Assembly (NCBI RefSeq): GCF_051014685.1
Contig: NW_027478521.1
Location: 248,001-312,000 of the forward strand
Direction of reading: 5' to 3'
DNA: 64,000 nt
Source: Ptiloglossa arizonensis
Lineage: Eukaryota > Arthropoda > Insecta > Hymenoptera > Colletidae
Each line of letters begins with the position of its first letter. The stretch's first letter is position 1. Shown one piece after another: positions 61,949 through 64,000 of the stretch. The notes beneath the pieces are model-generated. The model was not told the DNA's origin. It saw only the letters and a list, made by a program, of their open reading frames with translations, and did not search any database. The position numbers and the translations under genes were made by a program.

Positions 61949-64000
61949 TTCCCCTAGTCGGTTCTAGTTACTCGTTTCGAGCATCAGAACTGCGAAAATT
62001 TTGAGTTCCTCAAGCGTTTCTTACCTCCAAACTGCCATATCTCGCGAACGGATTGACCAATCCGCAAAATTTCTGTTGCATCTGAAAGTAGAAACTCGCC
62101 CAATTACAACGGTATGCGTACTTTTCCCCTAGGCCGTACTGGTTATTCGTTTCGAGCATCAGAACTGTGAAAATTTTGAGTTTCTCAACCGTTTCTTACC
62201 TCCAAACTGCCATATCTCGCGAACGGATTGACCAATCCGCAAAATTTCTGTTGCATCTGAAAGTAGAAATTCGCCCGATTACAACGGTGTGCGTACTTTT
62301 CCCCTAGACCGTTCTAGTTATTCGTTTCGAGCATCAGAACTGCGAAAATGTTGAGTTTCTCAAGCGTTTCTTACCTACAAACTGCCATAGCTCGCGAACG
62401 GATTGACCAATCCGTAAAATTTCTGTTGCATCTGAAAGTAGAAAGTCGCCCGATTACAACGGTATGCGTACTTTTCCCCTAGACCGCTCTAGTTATGCTT
62501 GTCGAGCATCAGAACTGCGAAAATTTTGAGTTTCTCAAGCGTTTCTTACCTCCAAACTGCCATATCTCGCGAACGGATTGACCAATCCGCAAAATTTCTG
62601 TTGCATCTGAAAGTAGAAAGTCGCCCGATTACAACGGTATGCGTACTTTTCCCCTAGAACGTTCTAGTTATGCTTGTCGAGCATCAGAACTGCGAAAATG
62701 TTGAGTTTCTCAAGCGTTTCTTACCTACAAACTGCCATATCTCGCGAACGGATTGACCAATCCGCAAAATTTCTGTTGCATCTGAAAGTAGAAATTCGCC
62801 CGATTACAACGGTATGCGCACTTTTCCCCTAGTCGGTTCTAGTTACTCGTTTCGAGCATCAGAACTGCGAAAATTTTGAGTTCCTCAAGCGTTTCTTACC
62901 TCCAAACTGCCATATCTCGCGAACGGATTGACCAATCCGCAAAATTTCTGTTGCATCTGAAAGTAGAAACTCGCCCAATTACAACGGTATGCGTACTTTT
63001 CCCCTAGGCCGTACTGGTTATTCGTTTCGAGCATCAGAACTGTGAAAATTTTGAGTTTCTCAACCGTTTCTTACCTCCAAACTGCCATATCTCGCGAACG
63101 GATTGACCAATCCGCAAAATTTCTGTTGCATCTGAAAGTAGAAATTCGCCCGATTACAACGGTGTGCGTACTTTTCCCCTAGACCGTTCTAGTTATTCGT
63201 TTCGAGCATCAGAACTGCGAAAATGTTGAGTTTCTCAAGCGTTTCTTACCTACAAACTGCCATAGCTCGCGAACGGATTGACCAATCCGTAAAATTTCTG
63301 TTGCATCTGAAAGTAGAAAGTCGCCCGATTACAACGGTATGCGTACTTTTCCCCTAGACCGCTCTAGTTATGCTTGTCGAGCATCAGAACTGCGAAAATT
63401 TTGAGTTTCTCAAGCGTTTCTTACCTCCAAACTGCCATATCTCGCGAACGGATTGACCAATCCGCAAAATTTCTGTTGCATCTGAAAGTAGAAAGTCGCC
63501 CGATTACAACGGTATGCGTACTTTTCCCCTAGAACGTTCTAGTTATGCTTGTCGAGCATCAGAACTGCGAAAATGTTGAGTTTCTCAAGCGTTTCTTACC
63601 TACAAACTGCCATATCTCGCGAACGGATTGACCAATCCGCAAAATTTCTGTTGCATCTGAAAGTAGAAATTCGCCCGATTACAACGGTATGCGCACTTTT
63701 CCCCTAGTCGGTTCTAGTTACTCGTTTCGAGCATCAGAACTGCGAAAATTTTGAGTTCCTCAAGCGTTTCTTACCTCCAAACTGCCATATCTCGCGAACG
63801 GATTGACCAATCCGCAAAATTTCTGTTGCATCTGAAAGTAGAAACTCGCCCAATTACAACGGTATGCGTACTTTTCCCCTAGGCCGTACTGGTTATTCGT
63901 TTCGAGCATCAGAACTGTGAAAATTTTGAGTTTCTCAACCGTTTCTTACCTCCAAACTGCCATATCTCGCGAACGGATTGACCAATCCGCAAAATTTCTG
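61949..64000 (+). repeat. 5-mer HOR, form 2, continuing past the window end
   Basis: The 875-bp period goes on (agtcgg at 61,956, 62,831 and 63,706), but monomer 1 now has gagttcctc and a cccaatta tail, and monomer 2 is replaced by J (ccgtactgg, ctgtgaaaa, caaccg). Monomers 3, 4 and 5 are kept. Two full copies and the start of a third are seen; the last monomer (63,874) is cut at 127 bp by the window end. Confidence 0.92.

Larger units (their letters stand above)
1..64000 (+). repeat. 175-bp tandem satellite array, 365 slots plus a partial monomer
   Basis: Every stretch of the window except 21,742-21,882 is a head-to-tail copy of one 175-bp unit, taken here to begin at TTCCC (position 1, then 176, 351 and so on). 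Monomer starts fall at 1 mod 175 up to 14,176, at 0 mod 175 from 14,350, and at -1 mod 175 from 40,949, so register is lost by only one base twice. The consensus has 77 G+C in 175 (44%) and 13 CpG. All monomers are on the same strand and neither array end is reached. Offsets 82-142 (around the TCGCGA and CGGATT motifs) vary little; offsets 9-30, 43-80 and 143-172 carry most type-defining differences. Unit length and HOR structure are typical of centromeric or pericentromeric satellites (known of such families); the centromere role is inferred. I do not recognise the family. Confidence 0.98.

Noticed and set aside
1..64000. CRISPR array
   Set aside because: The repeats are contiguous 175-bp units without unique spacers, and no cas-like gene is present.
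1..64000. Telomeric repeat, rDNA spacer or 5S rDNA array
   Set aside because: No TTTAGGG or TTAGGG tracts and no 5S or 45S gene segments were found; the unit has no recognisable Pol III internal promoter.
1..64000. A new gene system or defence locus
   Set aside because: Outside the gag fragment I find no non-satellite DNA, so the window offers no genes from which a system could be built; what is notable is array structure.

Overview
The window is, apart from one 141-bp interruption, a single uninterrupted satellite DNA array. The unit is 175 bp, about 44% GC, and all copies face the same way. There are 365 monomer slots plus a partial 366th (63,874-64,000), and neither array edge is inside the window. 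I find no functional protein-coding gene, RNA gene, CRISPR array or intact transposon. The host must be a eukaryote. Megabase-style, one-orientation, higher-order-repeat (HOR) satellite of near-nucleosomal length is typical of centromeric or pericentromeric heterochromatin. The only foreign sequence is a piece of a retrotransposon gag gene with tandem CCHC zinc knuckles, whose spacing resembles plant Ty3/gypsy Gag, so a plant is my best guess; I do not recognise the satellite family.

Monomer types used below (offset 1 = first T of TTCCC; diagnostic bases): A tagg/standard; B tagt; C gagtttttc + catcc + tgtcgtcc; D accggtctag + gactaatcc; E gagtttttc + aaattgcc + gagcaatcc (E' has catcc and aattcgc); F aaaccgcc; G ttcatcg; H ccctta + tgttgag + cctac + gccggatt; I tgttgag + ccattcc + cccaatta; J ccgtactgg + ctgtgaaaa + caaccg; K accgctctag; L aacgttctgg + ccgtaaaat + agtagtaac (L' lacks the last two); M gagtatcag + gtgataat; N ccccaagtcc + cgaaagg; O ttaatcg + cttccaaact; P cccgtagg + gttgtag + gcatgag; Q ttaatcg + gagattctc; R agcccg + ttaatcg + atttcgcg + gatgcatc; S ctgtgtaaa + gccgtatc; T aacgttctag + ccgtaaaat; V tgttgag + cctac + attcgccc (V' acacg tail, V'' cagagctg); W accgttctagttatgc + cacatctc (W'' catatctc + tacaaactcg); X ctatttattcg; Y tctagctatgc + agccg; Z agtccgttctgg + ggaatgcg.

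Layout. 1-2,975: a 4-mer HOR (ABCD, 700 bp). 2,451-4,900: a contracted 14-mer copy of the main HOR. 4,901-12,250: linker blocks, including a 6-mer tandem duplication at 7,001-9,100. 12,251-16,274: the cleanest full copy of the main 23-mer HOR, D A B E F G F Q R S T V W X Y L' H I J K L A M. 16,275-18,899: mosaic. 18,900-22,574: a second 23-mer copy, carrying the gag fragment in place of I, J and parts of H and K. 22,575-34,999: three further copies of 22, 21 and 21 monomers. 35,000-52,848: rearranged HOR copies, with a roughly 7.9-kb segment present twice (about 33,047-40,938 and 44,946-52,837) and a 14-mer tandem repeat at 42,524-47,423. 52,849-60,198: a 13-, 10-, 11- and 8-monomer series. 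60,199-64,000: a 5-mer HOR (875 bp) running off the end.

Nothing here works as a gene system. The interest is in how the array evolves. Almost all change is substitution or in-register exchange; phase tracking shows only two 1-bp indels in 64 kb. Deletions and duplications are whole multiples of 175 bp, with hybrid monomers at the joints. Each monomer carries three small dyad symmetries, one of which becomes a perfect 14-bp palindrome in two monomer types by different base pairs.
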